The notes under the pieces were generated by a model, which was not told the DNA's origin, ran no database searches, and was given only the letters and a program-made list of their open reading frames with translations. A stretch of DNA of 64,000 nucleotides, taken from NCBI RefSeq assembly GCF_030690045.1, contig NZ_JAUYHK010000011.1:248001-312000 (forward strand), read 5' to 3'. Both the position numbers and the translations under genes were made by a program. This DNA comes from Thalassospira sp. (GTDB lineage Bacteria; Pseudomonadota; Alphaproteobacteria; Rhodospirillales; Thalassospiraceae). Shown in pieces: positions 18,030-27,765 of this stretch (within the stretch, counting starts at the first letter, position 1; every line of letters starts with the position of its first letter).

Positions 18030-18479
18030 TTATTCTGTGCCGCTGAAACGGCCCAGATTGCCGAAAAGCTGTTGCAGAATGGTGATTTCTTTACCCGATG
18101 TCGGGGTGATGCGGTCGCTTGGAATAACCGGTTTGCCATCTTCAAGGGTGTATTCGCTCAGGATATCGACGCGATTGGCGTGGTCAAAACTGACAAGGAC
18201 AACCCTTTGATCGACAACTTCGGGGGCCAGAAAGGCAATAGTTTCGGTGCGACGTGAAATGTAAAGCCAGACATTTTCATCAAATGCCGCAATGCTGGAC
18301 GGGGACCCTAACAGGTCAGTGACATCGCCCTTTGTCGATTGTCCGACGACAATTTTTTCAAGGGTTTCGGGTTCGGGCAAATTTCCCCGTGCTGCGATCC
18401 GTGGGCTGCATGCTGCGACGAAAGCAACTGCCAAACCGGCCAGAAAAAGAAAGGTGAAACGCTTTGATTTCGATTGCAT
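18030..18479 (-). CDS. bamE: Outer-membrane assembly lipoprotein BamE (SmpA/OmlA)
   Basis: A 149-residue lipoprotein. The signal peptide ends in a lipobox VAAC, so Cys24 should be lipidated. The SmpA/OmlA domain follows (VGQSTKGDVTDLLGSPSSIA then VWLYISRRTE). As part of the BAM complex it helps insert outer-membrane beta-barrels. The ATG at 18479 places the signal peptide at the N-terminus; the open frame continues upstream, but those residues do not fit. The gene is divergent from the bc1 chaperone and converges on thiL. Confidence 0.87.
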   Translation of the reverse strand: MQSKSKRFTFLFLAGLAVAFVAACSPRIAARGNLPEPETLEKIVVGQSTKGDVTDLLGSPSSIAAFDENVWLYISRRTETIAFLAPEVVDQRVVLVSFDHANRVDILSEYTLEDGKPVIPSDRITPTSGKEITILQQLFGNLGRFSGTE

Positions 18480-18641
18480 TAAATTCACCGGAGCGATCCG
18501 TTTGTTAAAGTCTTCAGGAATTGCCTTGAGTTTCAGCGCAGGGCGCATGATATTGCCGGGCAATTGGACGACCGGATGGCCGCAGGATTTGAACGGCATT
18601 TTGCGTGCCATATCAGGAATGTCAACGAAGGAGTGTAACGG

Positions 18642-19187
18642 TTGTTTGGTTGGCTAAAGAAAAAAAGCAAAAACCAAAGTGTGGCGGCGGATTTGTACCG
18701 GTCCATTGTGACCCAGTCCCGCCAACCCGATTTTTTTGCGCGCCTTGGCGTTGCCGATACAATTGAAGGGCGTTTCGATCTTATTCTGGTCAATGCCTTT
18801 GTGGTGTTTCGCCGTCTGAAACAGGATCAGGCTGGTCGCGATCTGGCACAGCAGGTTTTTGACGCAATGTTCGCCGGTCTGGATCAGAATATGCGGGAAA
18901 TGGGTATTGGCGATGTTGGTATTCTGAAGCGGGTACGCAAAATGTCCGAGTCCTATCACGGGCGGATCGTTGCCTATGAAGAAGGATTGCGCGATGGCGA
19001 TGACGCCCTTGCTGCAGCCCTGAACCGTAATCTTTATGCCGATACCGAGGTGAAACCCGAACAGCTTGCCGCGATGGTCCGTTATGTGCATCTTGCCGAT
19101 GCGGCGCTGGCCACACAAAAAAGCGAAGACCTGATGAAGGGCATCATTGCATTTCCGGACGCGCCGGAATGTACGCCTGAAAACTGA
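18642..19187 (+). CDS. Ubiquinol-cytochrome c chaperone (CBP3/UQCC1 family)
   Basis: A 181-residue protein with the core of the ubiquinol-cytochrome c chaperone domain (NAFVVFRRLKQDQAGRDLAQ, DAMFAGLDQNMREMGIGD, YHGRIVAYEEGL). In mitochondria this family helps cytochrome b maturation; bacterial members are assumed to aid the bc1 complex. It starts with TTG: AAGGAG lies 9 bases before it and no ATG fits. It shares a short spacer with bamE and precedes yceD. Confidence 0.87.
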   Translation: MFGWLKKKSKNQSVAADLYRSIVTQSRQPDFFARLGVADTIEGRFDLILVNAFVVFRRLKQDQAGRDLAQQVFDAMFAGLDQNMREMGIGDVGILKRVRKMSESYHGRIVAYEEGLRDGDDALAAALNRNLYADTEVKPEQLAAMVRYVHLADAALATQKSEDLMKGIIAFPDAPECTPEN

Positions 19188-19204
19188 AATCATACGAGAC
19201 CATA

Positions 19205-19777
19205 ATGTCGAAAAACATCACCCCCGAATTTTCCCGGATCGTCAGAATCGACGAGTTGACGGAAAAGAAAAACACCATCGAACTGGAATCAAATGCTGCC
19301 GAACGAGCCGCCCTTGCAAAACGGTTTGACCTGATCGATCTGTCGGTTCTGAACGCCAAATTGAAACTGACCATCAATGGCAATGGCGAGGTCGCCGTGC
19401 GCGGCACCCTGCATGCCGAAATTGCCCAAAAATGTGTGGTCACACTCGATCCCGTTCCCGAAGTAATTGACGATGAAATCGAAGTTTTGTTTTCGCCGCA
19501 TGTCAGCGAATCAGATTTGCCGTCAAGCCCGGATGATCTTGAAAATCTGAGCGAAGAAGAATTGATGGCATTGCTTGATCAGCCCGAGCCGTTGGTGGAT
19601 GGGCGGATTGATCTGGGCGAGATTGTCGCGCAATATCTGGCGGTTGCCATGAATCCGTATCCGCGCAAGGAAGGTGCCGAGGCACCGGTACAGCTTGCCG
19701 ACAATGACGAGGATGAAAAGCCAAATCCATTTGCAAAATTGGCCGCATTGAAAGACAAGCTGGAGCCGAAAGGCTGA
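19205..19777 (+). CDS. YceD/DUF177 family protein
   Basis: A 190-residue DUF177 protein (VRIDELTEKKNTIEL near the start, HAEIAQKCVVTLDPVPEVID in the middle, acidic C-terminal half). Members are linked with 23S rRNA maturation and usually lie just before rpmF and plsX. Here plsX follows, but rpmF is absent from the 145-base gap. Confidence 0.88.
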   Translation: MSKNITPEFSRIVRIDELTEKKNTIELESNAAERAALAKRFDLIDLSVLNAKLKLTINGNGEVAVRGTLHAEIAQKCVVTLDPVPEVIDDEIEVLFSPHVSESDLPSSPDDLENLSEEELMALLDQPEPLVDGRIDLGEIVAQYLAVAMNPYPRKEGAEAPVQLADNDEDEKPNPFAKLAALKDKLEPKG

Positions 19778-19922
19778 GGCTGTTATTGCTTTGCCTTGTG
19801 TCGATCATGAATTTCCGGTAATTACGGGCGTTCTGATGCACCATTGGCGATCATGGACGAACCGGGGCTGCGGGGCCTGTATTTCCCGGTTCAGATGTTC
19901 AAAACAACCATAAGAGAATACA

Positions 19923-20996
19923 TTGCCTGAACAGGTTTGCATTTCACTTGACGCGATGGGGGGAGACCACGCGCCCGACATGGTCGTGGCGGGTGCGGAA
20001 ATCGCGCTGAAACGATTGCCTCATTTGACATTTTTGATGTATGGCGACGAAGCGCGGCTGCGACCGCTGCTGGCCGCATCTTCCCAGCTTGAGGCGGTCA
20101 CCCAAATTCGTCATGCGTCGCAGGAAGTCACGATGGATGACAAGCCGTCGGTGGCCTTGCGCCAGCGCCGGGATTCCAGCATGCGTCTTGCCATCAATGC
20201 CGTTAAGGACGGTGAGGCGCAGGGCGTCATTTCTGCCGGGAATACCGGTGCCCTGATGGCGATGGCGAAATTCGTCCTTAAAACCGTCAAGGGGATCGAC
20301 CGTCCGGCGATTGCTACCTATATGCCGACCCAGCGCGGGGAAACCGTGATGCTGGATCTGGGCGCGAATGTTGAATGTGACGAGAATAATCTGGTGCAAT
20401 TCGCCCTGATGGGTGAGGTTTTTGCCCGCACCCTGTTTGGCCTTGAACGTCCGTCTGTCGGCATTCTCAATGTCGGGATTGAGGAACTCAAGGGCAATGA
20501 GTCGGTCAAAAAGGCCGCGGCCATCCTGCGCGCCATTGATTTGCCCATCCGGTTTGAAGGGTTCGTCGAAGGCGATGATCTTGCCAAGGGCACGGTTGAT
20601 GTAATCGTAACCGACGGTTTTACCGGCAATGTCGCCCTGAAAACGGCCGAAGGCACGGCGCGTCTTCTGGTGCATTTCCTGCGCGAAACCTTTCAAAGTT
20701 CATTTGCCGCCAAAATTGGCTATCTCCTGGCCCGCCGTTCCTTGCAGCGTTTTCGTGACCGCATGGACCCGCGCCGCTATAACGGGGCCATGTTGCTGGG
20801 CCTGAACGGGATTGCCGTCAAAAGCCACGGCGGCACAGATGCTTTGGGCTTTTCCAATGCGATTGGTGTCTGTCATGACCTGATTGCCAACCGGCTCAAT
20901 GATAGCATCAAAAAGGAACTGGCCTCTTTTGAAGAAGCGATGTCACGTACCGATCTTGAGGATGAAATCCTTCCGATGGCAGGCAATGCCGATTAA
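19923..20996 (+). CDS. plsX: Phosphate acyltransferase PlsX
   Basis: A 357-residue PlsX that makes acyl-phosphate from acyl-ACP for phospholipid synthesis at the membrane. The family's first motif SLDAMGGDHAPDMVVAGA is followed by SAGNTGALMA and VTDGFTGNVALKTAEG. The predicted start is TTG, placing ISLDAMGGDHAP at residues 7-18 as in other PlsX; no ATG fits. FabH follows after 41 bases. Confidence 0.94.
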   Translation: MPEQVCISLDAMGGDHAPDMVVAGAEIALKRLPHLTFLMYGDEARLRPLLAASSQLEAVTQIRHASQEVTMDDKPSVALRQRRDSSMRLAINAVKDGEAQGVISAGNTGALMAMAKFVLKTVKGIDRPAIATYMPTQRGETVMLDLGANVECDENNLVQFALMGEVFARTLFGLERPSVGILNVGIEELKGNESVKKAAAILRAIDLPIRFEGFVEGDDLAKGTVDVIVTDGFTGNVALKTAEGTARLLVHFLRETFQSSFAAKIGYLLARRSLQRFRDRMDPRRYNGAMLLGLNGIAVKSHGGTDALGFSNAIGVCHDLIANRLNDSIKKELASFEEAMSRTDLEDEILPMAGNAD

Positions 20997-21037
20997 ATCC
21001 GCCCATTATCCCTTCATAAACCGGCAGTCTTGAAATC

Positions 21038-22009
21038 ATGACAGTTCGTTCGCGCATCATTGGTTGCGGCTCTTATCTTCCGTCAACGATTCTTACCAAC
21101 GAAGAACTGGCCAGCCGGGTCGATACATCGGATGAATGGATTACAGCCCGCACCGGCATCAAGCAGCGCCATATTGCCGCCGAAGGTGAAACCACCAGCG
21201 ATCTGGCCGTCAATGCCGCGCGGATGGCGATGGATCATGCCGGGATTACGGCTGCGGATATTGATCTGATCATTGTCGCCACGGCAACGCCCGACAATAC
21301 CTTCCCTGCGACCGCAACCAAGGTACAGGCCCGCCTGGGCGTTACCGGGTTTGCCTTTGATATTCAGGCGGTTTGTTCGGGCTTTATCTATGCCCTGACC
21401 ACGGCGGATATGTATATCCGCAACGGGCAGGCCAAAACCGCCCTGGTGATTGGCGCCGAAACATTTTCGCGCATTCTCGATTGGGAAGACCGCCGGACAT
21501 GCGTTTTGTTTGGCGACGGGGCCGGGGCGGTGATCGTTCAGGCCACCACCGGCACCGGCAGCACGGACGATCAGGGTATTCTGGCGTCGCGCCTGCATTC
21601 GGATGGCAGTAAATACGAATTGTTATATGTCGATGGCGGCCCGTCATCGACCCAGACGGTTGGACATGTCCAGATGGAAGGCAAGGAAGTCTTTCGTCAT
21701 GCGGTGACCAATCTTGCCAGCGTGATCCACGAGGTTCTGGCCGATACCGGCATGGATATTCATGATATTGACTGGCTGGTGCCGCATCAGGCCAACCGCC
21801 GCATTCTGGATGGCACGGCGCGGAAATTTGGCATTTCACCCGATAAAGTGGTGATCACCGTTGACCGGCATGCCAATACATCGGCAGCATCGATTCCGCT
21901 GGCGCTAAGCGAAGCCGTGCATGATGGCCGCATCAAACGCGGGCAGATTATTATTCTTGAGGCGATGGGGGGCGGTTTCACATGGGGGGCGAGCCTGATT
22001 CGCTGGTAA
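21038..22009 (+). CDS. fabH: Beta-ketoacyl-ACP synthase III
   Basis: A 323-residue FabH that starts fatty-acid synthesis by condensing acetyl-CoA with malonyl-ACP. The catalytic Cys is in [10 protein letters not shown] (about residue 113), His in VPHQANRRI and Asn in [11 protein letters not shown]. Length is normal. plsX-fabH-ihfA is a conserved bacterial order. Confidence 0.96.
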   Translation: MTVRSRIIGCGSYLPSTILTNEELASRVDTSDEWITARTGIKQRHIAAEGETTSDLAVNAARMAMDHAGITAADIDLIIVATATPDNTFPATATKVQARLGVTGFAFDIQAVCSGFIYALTTADMYIRNGQAKTALVIGAETFSRILDWEDRRTCVLFGDGAGAVIVQATTGTGSTDDQGILASRLHSDGSKYELLYVDGGPSSTQTVGHVQMEGKEVFRHAVTNLASVIHEVLADTGMDIHDIDWLVPHQANRRILDGTARKFGISPDKVVITVDRHANTSAASIPLALSEAVHDGRIKRGQIIILEAMGGGFTWGASLIRW

Positions 22010-22103
22010 AAACCGGCATGGGAAATCGCGTTTTTCCAAATAAAAACCGGTATTTGCCGAAAAATTGACAAGATTGTGAGGAATTCTGCGTATCTTGTTG
22101 ATA

Positions 22104-22130
22104 TTGACTGATTTCGCCACCAGATATAAC
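22104..22130 (+). promoter_or_regulatory. Candidate sigma-70 promoter for ihfA
   Basis: TTGACT (22104-22109), a 15-base spacer and TATAAC (22125-22130) lie about 40 bases before ihfA. Another TTGACA stands at 22065 with TATCTT 20 bases on. Neither has ideal spacing. Confidence 0.3.
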
Positions 22131-22168
22131 CTTGTGTATATTGTCCCGTTGTAAGGAGGCGACCTGCC

Positions 22169-22459
22169 ATGTCGGATGCTACGGTAACCCGAGCTGATCT
22201 TGCCGAAGCGGTATACCAGGAGGTAGGGCTGTCTCGTAACGAGTCCGCTCAGCTTCTGGAAACGGTGCTTGATGAAATCTCGATGGCTCTCATCCGTGAT
22301 GAGGTTGTGAAGATTTCCTCTTTTGGCAGTTTTTCTGTCCGCAAAAAGGGCGAGCGCATTGGCCGCAATCCCAAGACCGGCGAAGAAGTTCCGATCCTGC
22401 CGCGCAAGGTGCTGGTTTTCAGACCATCGCAGGTGCTTAAAGCACGCATTAACGCCTAA
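22169..22459 (+). CDS. ihfA: Integration host factor subunit alpha
   Basis: A 96-residue DNA-bending protein. The body is [20 protein letters not shown] followed by [18 protein letters not shown], with the [11 protein letters not shown]-binding arm. AAGGAGG stands 9 bases before the ATG. With IhfB it shapes DNA at promoters and recombination sites. A MerR gene follows closely. Confidence 0.95.
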   Translation: MSDATVTRADLAEAVYQEVGLSRNESAQLLETVLDEISMALIRDEVVKISSFGSFSVRKKGERIGRNPKTGEEVPILPRKVLVFRPSQVLKARINA

Positions 22460-22470
22460 GTACGGAATTC

Positions 22471-22947
22471 ATGAAAAAGAAATTGGGGGAAACGGCGGAA
22501 AATCGCCGTACCAGTAAATCTGACTCTGCTTTTCGCACCATCAGCGAAGCGGCCAGCGAACTTGGGCTGCAACAGCATGTGTTGAGATTCTGGGAATCCA
22601 GATTCAGCCAGATCAAACCGCTCAAACGGGCAGGCGGGCGGCGCTATTACCGCCCCGAAGATCTGGAGATGCTGGCAGCCATTCGATCATTGTTGCATGA
22701 TCAGGGCTACACCATCAAAGGTGTCCAGAAACTGATTGCCCAGAATAACGGCCATCTGCCTGTTGGCGATGCACCGGACGCTTTCCCGGTTGATCCGGAA
22801 ATGCCACCAGCAACAATTGCCCATCAGGCCCCGGTCGATGCTATCGGCCCTCGTGATCGAACGGCATTGGAAAACGTTCTGCGCGAATTGGAAAGCCTGC
22901 AATCGCTCTTGCAGGCAACGCGACAGAATTCCGGAGGAAATCCTTAA
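22471..22947 (+). CDS. MerR family transcriptional regulator next to ihfA
   Basis: A 158-residue regulator with an N-terminal MerR helix-turn-helix ([20 protein letters not shown], then [20 protein letters not shown]) and a short coiled C-terminal part after about residue 85. No Cys metal site is present. It begins 11 bases after ihfA. The same neighbour is common in alphaproteobacteria, but the regulon is not known. Confidence 0.88.
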   Translation: MKKKLGETAENRRTSKSDSAFRTISEAASELGLQQHVLRFWESRFSQIKPLKRAGGRRYYRPEDLEMLAAIRSLLHDQGYTIKGVQKLIAQNNGHLPVGDAPDAFPVDPEMPPATIAHQAPVDAIGPRDRTALENVLRELESLQSLLQATRQNSGGNP

Positions 22948-23013
22948 AAACCATTTGCGTCTGTGGCAAAGCGGGGCTATTTATCGTCCCGCGCTGCAAG
23001 GCGCACATACGGT

Positions 23014-23090
23014 CGGAGCGTGGCGCAGCCTGGTAGCGCACCTGCATGGGGTGCAGGGGGTCGGAGGTTCGAATCCTCTCGCTCCGACCA
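23014..23090 (+). tRNA. tRNA-Pro (anticodon GGG)
   Basis: 77 bases including encoded CCA. Acceptor CGGAGCG pairs with CGCTCCG. The D stem is GCGC/GCGC, the anticodon stem CCTGC/GCAGG with loop ATGGGGT (anticodon GGG), and the T arm is GGAGG-TTCGAAT-CCTCT with one weak pair. It reads CCC, and CCU by wobble. Confidence 0.97.
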
Positions 23091-23161
23091 ATATTTTCCC
23101 AAAACATTCTTATTGTTGTTTGCCCACGCAACCATGTTGTGTGGCATTCACCTGTTCCGGA

Positions 23162-23413
23162 TCAGTCAGATGGTGCTGCGTTGGCCGCCCGACGACCGGC
23201 ATCGGTCAGTTTGCAGATCAGCCAGTCGGGTTTGACCGGATTATCGAACCACGGGGCGGCCCAGCCATGTTCGATGCAACTGCGCACGGTCTTTTCGCCA
23301 ATCTGGCGACCATTTTCGTCAAATAACGGCAATTTACCACCGGGTTGGCTCAGGCCGCGCCGCAGCCATTGCAATTGTACCTTGGTCGGTTGAATCTGTT
23401 TTTTGCCAGCCAT
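23162..23413 (-). CDS. Small conserved-looking protein of unknown function
   Basis: An 83-residue basic protein, MAGKKQIQPTKVQLQWLRRG at the start, with EKTVRSCIEHGWAAPWF and an LTDAGRRAA end. The pattern suggests a small winged-helix-like fold, but I do not recognise the family. The ATG at 23413 has GGGGAA upstream; longer starts enter the cutA leader. It is divergent from cutA and converges on the tRNA-Pro gene. Confidence 0.55.
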   Translation of the reverse strand: MAGKKQIQPTKVQLQWLRRGLSQPGGKLPLFDENGRQIGEKTVRSCIEHGWAAPWFDNPVKPDWLICKLTDAGRRAANAAPSD

Positions 23414-23487
23414 CCAGAATTCCCCGTAAAACATATTGCGCCCAGATGGTATCAGTGTGGCGGATAATAGCCAAAGGAGCAATCTCG

Positions 23488-23832
23488 ATGACAATCGACC
23501 GTTTTACAGAATCCGGGATGGTGTTTTTGTACGTGACTGTCCCCGATGCCGATTGCGCCCGACGCCTTGCCACGGCGGCCATTACCGAGAAACTGGCGGC
23601 CTGCGCCAATATTCTGCCACAGATGCAGGCAATTTATGAATGGGACGGCAAAATCGAACAATCGGACGAACTTGTGATGATCCTGAAAACGTCACAGGAA
23701 CTCGCCCCAACGCTTGCGCAGAAGGTCGCAGATGACCATCCTTATGAGGTACCCTGCATTCTGGAAATACCGCTGGGGCGCGGACATGATGCCTATATTG
23801 CGTGGTTGGGCGAACAAACGAGGCATTCATGA
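23488..23832 (+). CDS. cutA: Divalent-cation tolerance protein CutA
   Basis: A 114-residue CutA1. The middle segment ACANILPQMQAIYEWDGKIE and the C-terminal HPYEVPCILEIPLGRG are typical of this trimeric, ferredoxin-like fold. The family is linked with copper/divalent-cation tolerance, though its true role is debated. AAAGGAG lies 8 bases before the ATG at 23488. Confidence 0.93.
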   Translation: MTIDRFTESGMVFLYVTVPDADCARRLATAAITEKLAACANILPQMQAIYEWDGKIEQSDELVMILKTSQELAPTLAQKVADDHPYEVPCILEIPLGRGHDAYIAWLGEQTRHS

Positions 23833-23910
23833 TATCGGGATGAGGATTGCACCACGGGCCACCAGTCATTAGGATAAGCCGAGCAATGATTATGGATACA
23901 AGATAAACCA

Positions 23911-24465
23911 ATGAACCAGATGACCAAGCTGGCGCTTGAAATGGGGCCGCTGATCCTGTTTTTTGCCGTCAATGCCACCCGCGACCTGATGACGGCAACC
24001 GCTGTTTTTGTCGTGGCAACCATTATTGCCTTGGGGGCGTCCTTTTCCCTGACACGCACCATTCCGGTCATGCCGTTGATTGGCGGGGTTTTCGTCATCG
24101 TGTTTGGTGGTTTGACGCTGTATCTTGATGATGAATTATTCATCAAAATCAAACCGACCATCGTCAATATGCTGTTTGCGACCATCCTGTTGGGTGGTTT
24201 GATGGCGCGAAAGCTGTTCTTGAAACTGGTTCTGGAATCGGCATTCAAGGCAACGGATGAGGGCTGGCGCATTCTGACATGGCGCTGGAGTCTGTTTTTT
24301 GTCTTTCTGGCCGTCGTTAATGAAATCGTCTGGCGCAATTTCAGCACCGATGCCTGGGTGACCTTCAAGGTCTGGGGCATCATGCCGATCACCATGCTGT
24401 TTGCCATGGCACAGGTGCCGGTCCTGATGAAACATCAGCTTGCCGACGAGACCGACGCCGCTTAA
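23911..24465 (+). CDS. yciB: Septation protein A family (YciB/IspZ)
   Basis: A 184-residue inner-membrane protein with about five to six helices. [12 protein letters not shown] near residue 11 and [19 protein letters not shown] near residue 144 are characteristic. YciB affects cell-envelope and septum integrity in enterics. The stop overlaps the convergent ispDF stop (shared TTAA). An in-frame ATG at 23920 could be the true start. Confidence 0.93.
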   Translation: MNQMTKLALEMGPLILFFAVNATRDLMTATAVFVVATIIALGASFSLTRTIPVMPLIGGVFVIVFGGLTLYLDDELFIKIKPTIVNMLFATILLGGLMARKLFLKLVLESAFKATDEGWRILTWRWSLFFVFLAVVNEIVWRNFSTDAWVTFKVWGIMPITMLFAMAQVPVLMKHQLADETDAA

Positions 24466-25667
24466 TCCCCGACAATTGGCAGGGCGATGCTGACAACGGC
24501 TTGGGCGGCAATGCCTTCTTCGCGGCCGGTAAAGCCCATTCTTTCGGTTGTCGTCGCCTTGACATTGACCCGTTCGACCGCGATTCCCAGAATATCGGCC
24601 ACACAGGCCCGCATTTTTTCGGTGTGCGGGCCGATTTTCGGGCGTTCGCAGATCAGGGTGATATCGGCATTGACAATGCGCCCGCCGCGCTGCGCAATCA
24701 GATTAACAGCATGGCGGACAAACTGGTCTGATGCTGCCCCTTTCCATTGCGGATCGGTGGGCGGGAAGTGTTGACCGATATCCCCGGCACCAATCGCGCC
24801 CAACAAGGCATCGGTCAGGGTATGCAGGCCGACATCGGCATCCGAATGCCCATCCAGCCGCGCCGTATGGGGAACGGCGACCCCGCATAAAATACATTCG
24901 GTGCCCGGTACAAACCGGTGGACGTCAAAGCCGGTGCCGGTGCGGAATTCTTCGCGGGTCATGAGAAATGTGTCCTGATTTAAATCGGTGTCGGAAATCA
25001 TCTGACGGGCGCGGATCATATCGTCGCGCTGCGTGATCTTGTCATTGGCGTCACTGCCCTCAACGCACACTACATCACATCCGTCCTGCTCCAGCAAACT
25101 GGCATCATCGGTCATTTCCTGACCTTCATGACGCAAATGCGCGGCCAGAATTTTATCGAACTGAAACCCTTGCGGGGTTTGGGCGCGGTGCAAGGTGCTG
25201 CGCGGAATGGTCGTCCGGATCACGCCATCACCATCGCATTGCTTGATGGTATCAAGCACCGGCAGGGTCGGAATTGCGCCATCATGGTGGGCCAGTGCCG
25301 CGAGAACCCGCGCAATCACCTCATCTGAAATACCGGGCCGGGCGGCATCATGGATCAGGACATTGTCGGGTTGCGGGTCACAATTTGCCAGTGCCTGCAA
25401 GCCATTCAGAACCGATTGTTGGCGTGTCGCCCCACCGGCAACAGGCGACGGCAGAGCAAGATCGCCCACTGCCGTATCATACATATCCCGGTGATCGGGA
25501 TGGATGACCACCTGAATATTACCTTGCGGGCAGAATGCCATGAACCGTTCAACACAGTGGCGCAGCAGGCTTTTGCCGCCAATTTCGTGATATTGTTTTG
25601 GTCTTGGATCGCCAAATCTGCTACCGCTGCCTGCTGCAACGATGACAACCGATATTTTTTTGGTCAT
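24462..25667 (-). CDS. ispDF: Bifunctional MEP cytidylyltransferase / MECDP synthase
   Basis: A 401-residue fusion of IspD and IspF for isoprenoid precursor synthesis (MEP pathway). IspD at residues 1-230 has [16 protein letters not shown] and IHDAARPG. IspF at 240-401 has [27 protein letters not shown] and [15 protein letters not shown], including the metal-binding Asp and His. This fusion is typical of alpha- and epsilonproteobacteria. ATG codons at 25667 and 25673 are both possible. It is divergent from the CcsA-like gene. Confidence 0.95.
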   Translation of the reverse strand: MTKKISVVIVAAGSGSRFGDPRPKQYHEIGGKSLLRHCVERFMAFCPQGNIQVVIHPDHRDMYDTAVGDLALPSPVAGGATRQQSVLNGLQALANCDPQPDNVLIHDAARPGISDEVIARVLAALAHHDGAIPTLPVLDTIKQCDGDGVIRTTIPRSTLHRAQTPQGFQFDKILAAHLRHEGQEMTDDASLLEQDGCDVVCVEGSDANDKITQRDDMIRARQMISDTDLNQDTFLMTREEFRTGTGFDVHRFVPGTECILCGVAVPHTARLDGHSDADVGLHTLTDALLGAIGAGDIGQHFPPTDPQWKGAASDQFVRHAVNLIAQRGGRIVNADITLICERPKIGPHTEKMRACVADILGIAVERVNVKATTTERMGFTGREEGIAAQAVVSIALPIVGD

Positions 25668-25793
25668 AAACATGATGCCGTGACTTGTCCAAAGTGCGCC
25701 GCAGGCTATCTTTCCATGCGGGCTTTGCCAAGATGGCAATGCGTTTTGCCCCTATCTTTTCACCCTGCGCCGATAACAGATCGGAAAACCTGT

Positions 25794-26603
25794 ATGCTTG
25801 CCACCGTCATTCATATCCTCAGCCTGTTGCCCCTTGCCACCCAAATCCTGCGCAAAGACCCGCAACGCGATATCTGGATGTTTGCCTCGGTTGGTACGGC
25901 CATTCTGGGGACAATTGCGGTTTTGGGGTTAAGCGGCGAGGCGGCACAGTCGCGGGGTTTCAGTGCCGCCCTGCATTGGTCGGAACTTGCCGTTGTTCTG
26001 ATTTTTGGCGGTTTGGCCGGATGCGATGGCAAACACCAGATCTGGCGATTGTCGGGTTATATCGGGTCTTATTTGTTATTGCTGGGCGTTATTGCCGCTG
26101 TTTTCGGGGCATTCGACAGTCGCATTCCGGCCCCGGCAAGTGACGAGTCTTTTTATTCGACATGGCTTTGGGTGCATATCGGCACCTCGCTTGTTACGTA
26201 TGCGCTGGTGACGTTGGCGGCGATTGCGGCGATGGGCTATGTCATACAGGAATATGCCCTTAAGAATCGCAAGCCAAACCGTTGGAGCCGCCGGTTGCCA
26301 CCCTTGCGCGATAGCGAACAGATGCTGGTCAGTTTCCTTAAATGGTCGGCATGGATTTTGGTGGCGGGCATCATTACCGGATTTGCCTTGCGCCAGATGG
26401 ACGGGGTGCCATTGTGGTCGGTGGATCACAAGATGATGCTGACCTTGCTGGGCTTTGCGGTGATTTGCGCCCTGATCCTGATTCATGAAAGATCAACCTT
26501 GCGGGGCCGGATGGCCGTGCGGTTTGTTCTGGGCGCGTATTTGTTGCTGACGCTGGCCTTTCCGGGGGTCCGGCTGGTATCGGCCTATCTGGTCGGGACG
26601 TGA
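25794..26603 (+). CDS. CcsA/YpjD-like cytochrome c assembly membrane protein
   Basis: A 269-residue inner-membrane protein with about eight helices. TWLWVHIGTSLVTYALVTLA and VDHKMMLTLLGFAVICALIL carry His residues placed as in heme-handling CcsA/YpjD proteins. The family belongs to the cytochrome c assembly superfamily; E. coli YpjD itself has no clear function. The ATG at 25794 is the first that gives a membrane N-terminus; the frame extends upstream but runs over ispDF. Confidence 0.85.
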   Translation: MLATVIHILSLLPLATQILRKDPQRDIWMFASVGTAILGTIAVLGLSGEAAQSRGFSAALHWSELAVVLIFGGLAGCDGKHQIWRLSGYIGSYLLLLGVIAAVFGAFDSRIPAPASDESFYSTWLWVHIGTSLVTYALVTLAAIAAMGYVIQEYALKNRKPNRWSRRLPPLRDSEQMLVSFLKWSAWILVAGIITGFALRQMDGVPLWSVDHKMMLTLLGFAVICALILIHERSTLRGRMAVRFVLGAYLLLTLAFPGVRLVSAYLVGT

Positions 26604-26708
26604 TTTACGCATCCCTCTAAGACCAAAGTTGCCAAAAAGCGCAGAGTTGTTGCACTTGGCGCAGACATTCATTAACCTGCCCAAGTTTTAGGCAAAAGAG
26701 TTTCCTCC

Positions 26709-27716
26709 ATGTCCTTGCAGATCGGTTCGGTGTGTGTGCCGGAAAATGTGATTCTGGCTCCGATGTCTGGTGTCACTGACCTTCCATTTCGTCAACAGGT
26801 CCGCCGTTTTGGCGGGCATCTTGTTGTGTCTGAAATGATTGCGTCAGATGCCATGACACGCCTGCAACGCCACCAGAAGGAAGTGCGCAAGATGCATGGC
26901 GATTGTGCAGCCGAAAGCCCACTTTCCGTGCAACTGGCCGGGACCGATCCCGACGAAATGGCCGAAGCCGCCAGAATGAACGAAGACCGTGGTGCCATGA
27001 TCATTGACATCAATATGGGCTGCCCGGCGAAAAAAGTGACCAAGGGCTATGCTGGATCGGCCCTGATGCGGCAGGAATCCCTGGCTGCCAACATTATTGC
27101 GGCAACGGTCCGGGCTGTTTCGGTGCCGGTGACGCTGAAAATGCGGCTGGGCTGGGACGATGATCACCGCAATGCACCCAAACTGGCAAAAATCGCCGAA
27201 GATCTGGGTATCCAAATGCTGACCATTCATGGACGGACCCGTTGCCAGTTTTACAAGGGGGGTGCGGACTGGGACGCGATTGCCGAGGTTAAAAATGCCG
27301 TATCGATTCCGGTGATTGGCAATGGCGATGTCAAAACCGAGGAAGATGCCGCCGAATTATTGCGTCGGTCCGGTGCGGATGGAGTGATGATCGGGCGTGG
27401 AGCACAAGGGCGCCCATGGTTCCTGACGCAGGTATCGCATTATTTGCGCACCGGCCAGAAATTGCCTGCCCCCGATATGACCTGCCAGCTTGAGACGATC
27501 TTGCGTCATTATGATGCGATGATCGATCATCATGGCGACCGACAGGGCAGCCGGATCGCCCGCAAACATTTATCGTGGTATTGCAATGGGCTGCGCGACG
27601 CCACAGAGTTCCGCCGAATTGTGAATGTCCTTGAAGAACCGGAAGAGGTCAAAAACGCCATTCGGACTTTCTATGAACCGCTGGTTCAGGCATCAGACCA
27701 CTATCAGGCCGCCTGA
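26709..27716 (+). CDS. dusB: tRNA-dihydrouridine synthase (NifR3/DusB)
   Basis: A 335-residue FMN enzyme reducing uridine in tRNA D-loops. APMSGVTDLPFR at the N-terminus, INMGCPAKKV with the catalytic Cys, HGRTRCQFYKG and VIGNGDVKTEEDA are all present. In alphaproteobacteria this gene (old name nifR3) heads the ntrBC operon, as here, where ntrB follows after 49 bases. Confidence 0.95.
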   Translation: MSLQIGSVCVPENVILAPMSGVTDLPFRQQVRRFGGHLVVSEMIASDAMTRLQRHQKEVRKMHGDCAAESPLSVQLAGTDPDEMAEAARMNEDRGAMIIDINMGCPAKKVTKGYAGSALMRQESLAANIIAATVRAVSVPVTLKMRLGWDDDHRNAPKLAKIAEDLGIQMLTIHGRTRCQFYKGGADWDAIAEVKNAVSIPVIGNGDVKTEEDAAELLRRSGADGVMIGRGAQGRPWFLTQVSHYLRTGQKLPAPDMTCQLETILRHYDAMIDHHGDRQGSRIARKHLSWYCNGLRDATEFRRIVNVLEEPEEVKNAIRTFYEPLVQASDHYQAA

Positions 27717-27765
27717 ATTCGTCTTCTTCCATTCAGCAAACAGAACATAAATCGGGGAAATTTCT

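Noticed and set aside
19944-20696. 250-codon frame antisense to plsX
   Set aside because: It mirrors plsX, shows no recognisable domain, and long antisense frames occur all over this window because of codon bias.
22736-23326. 196-codon frame across merR and tRNA-Pro
   Set aside because: It runs through the tRNA gene and in another frame of merR; no recognisable protein.
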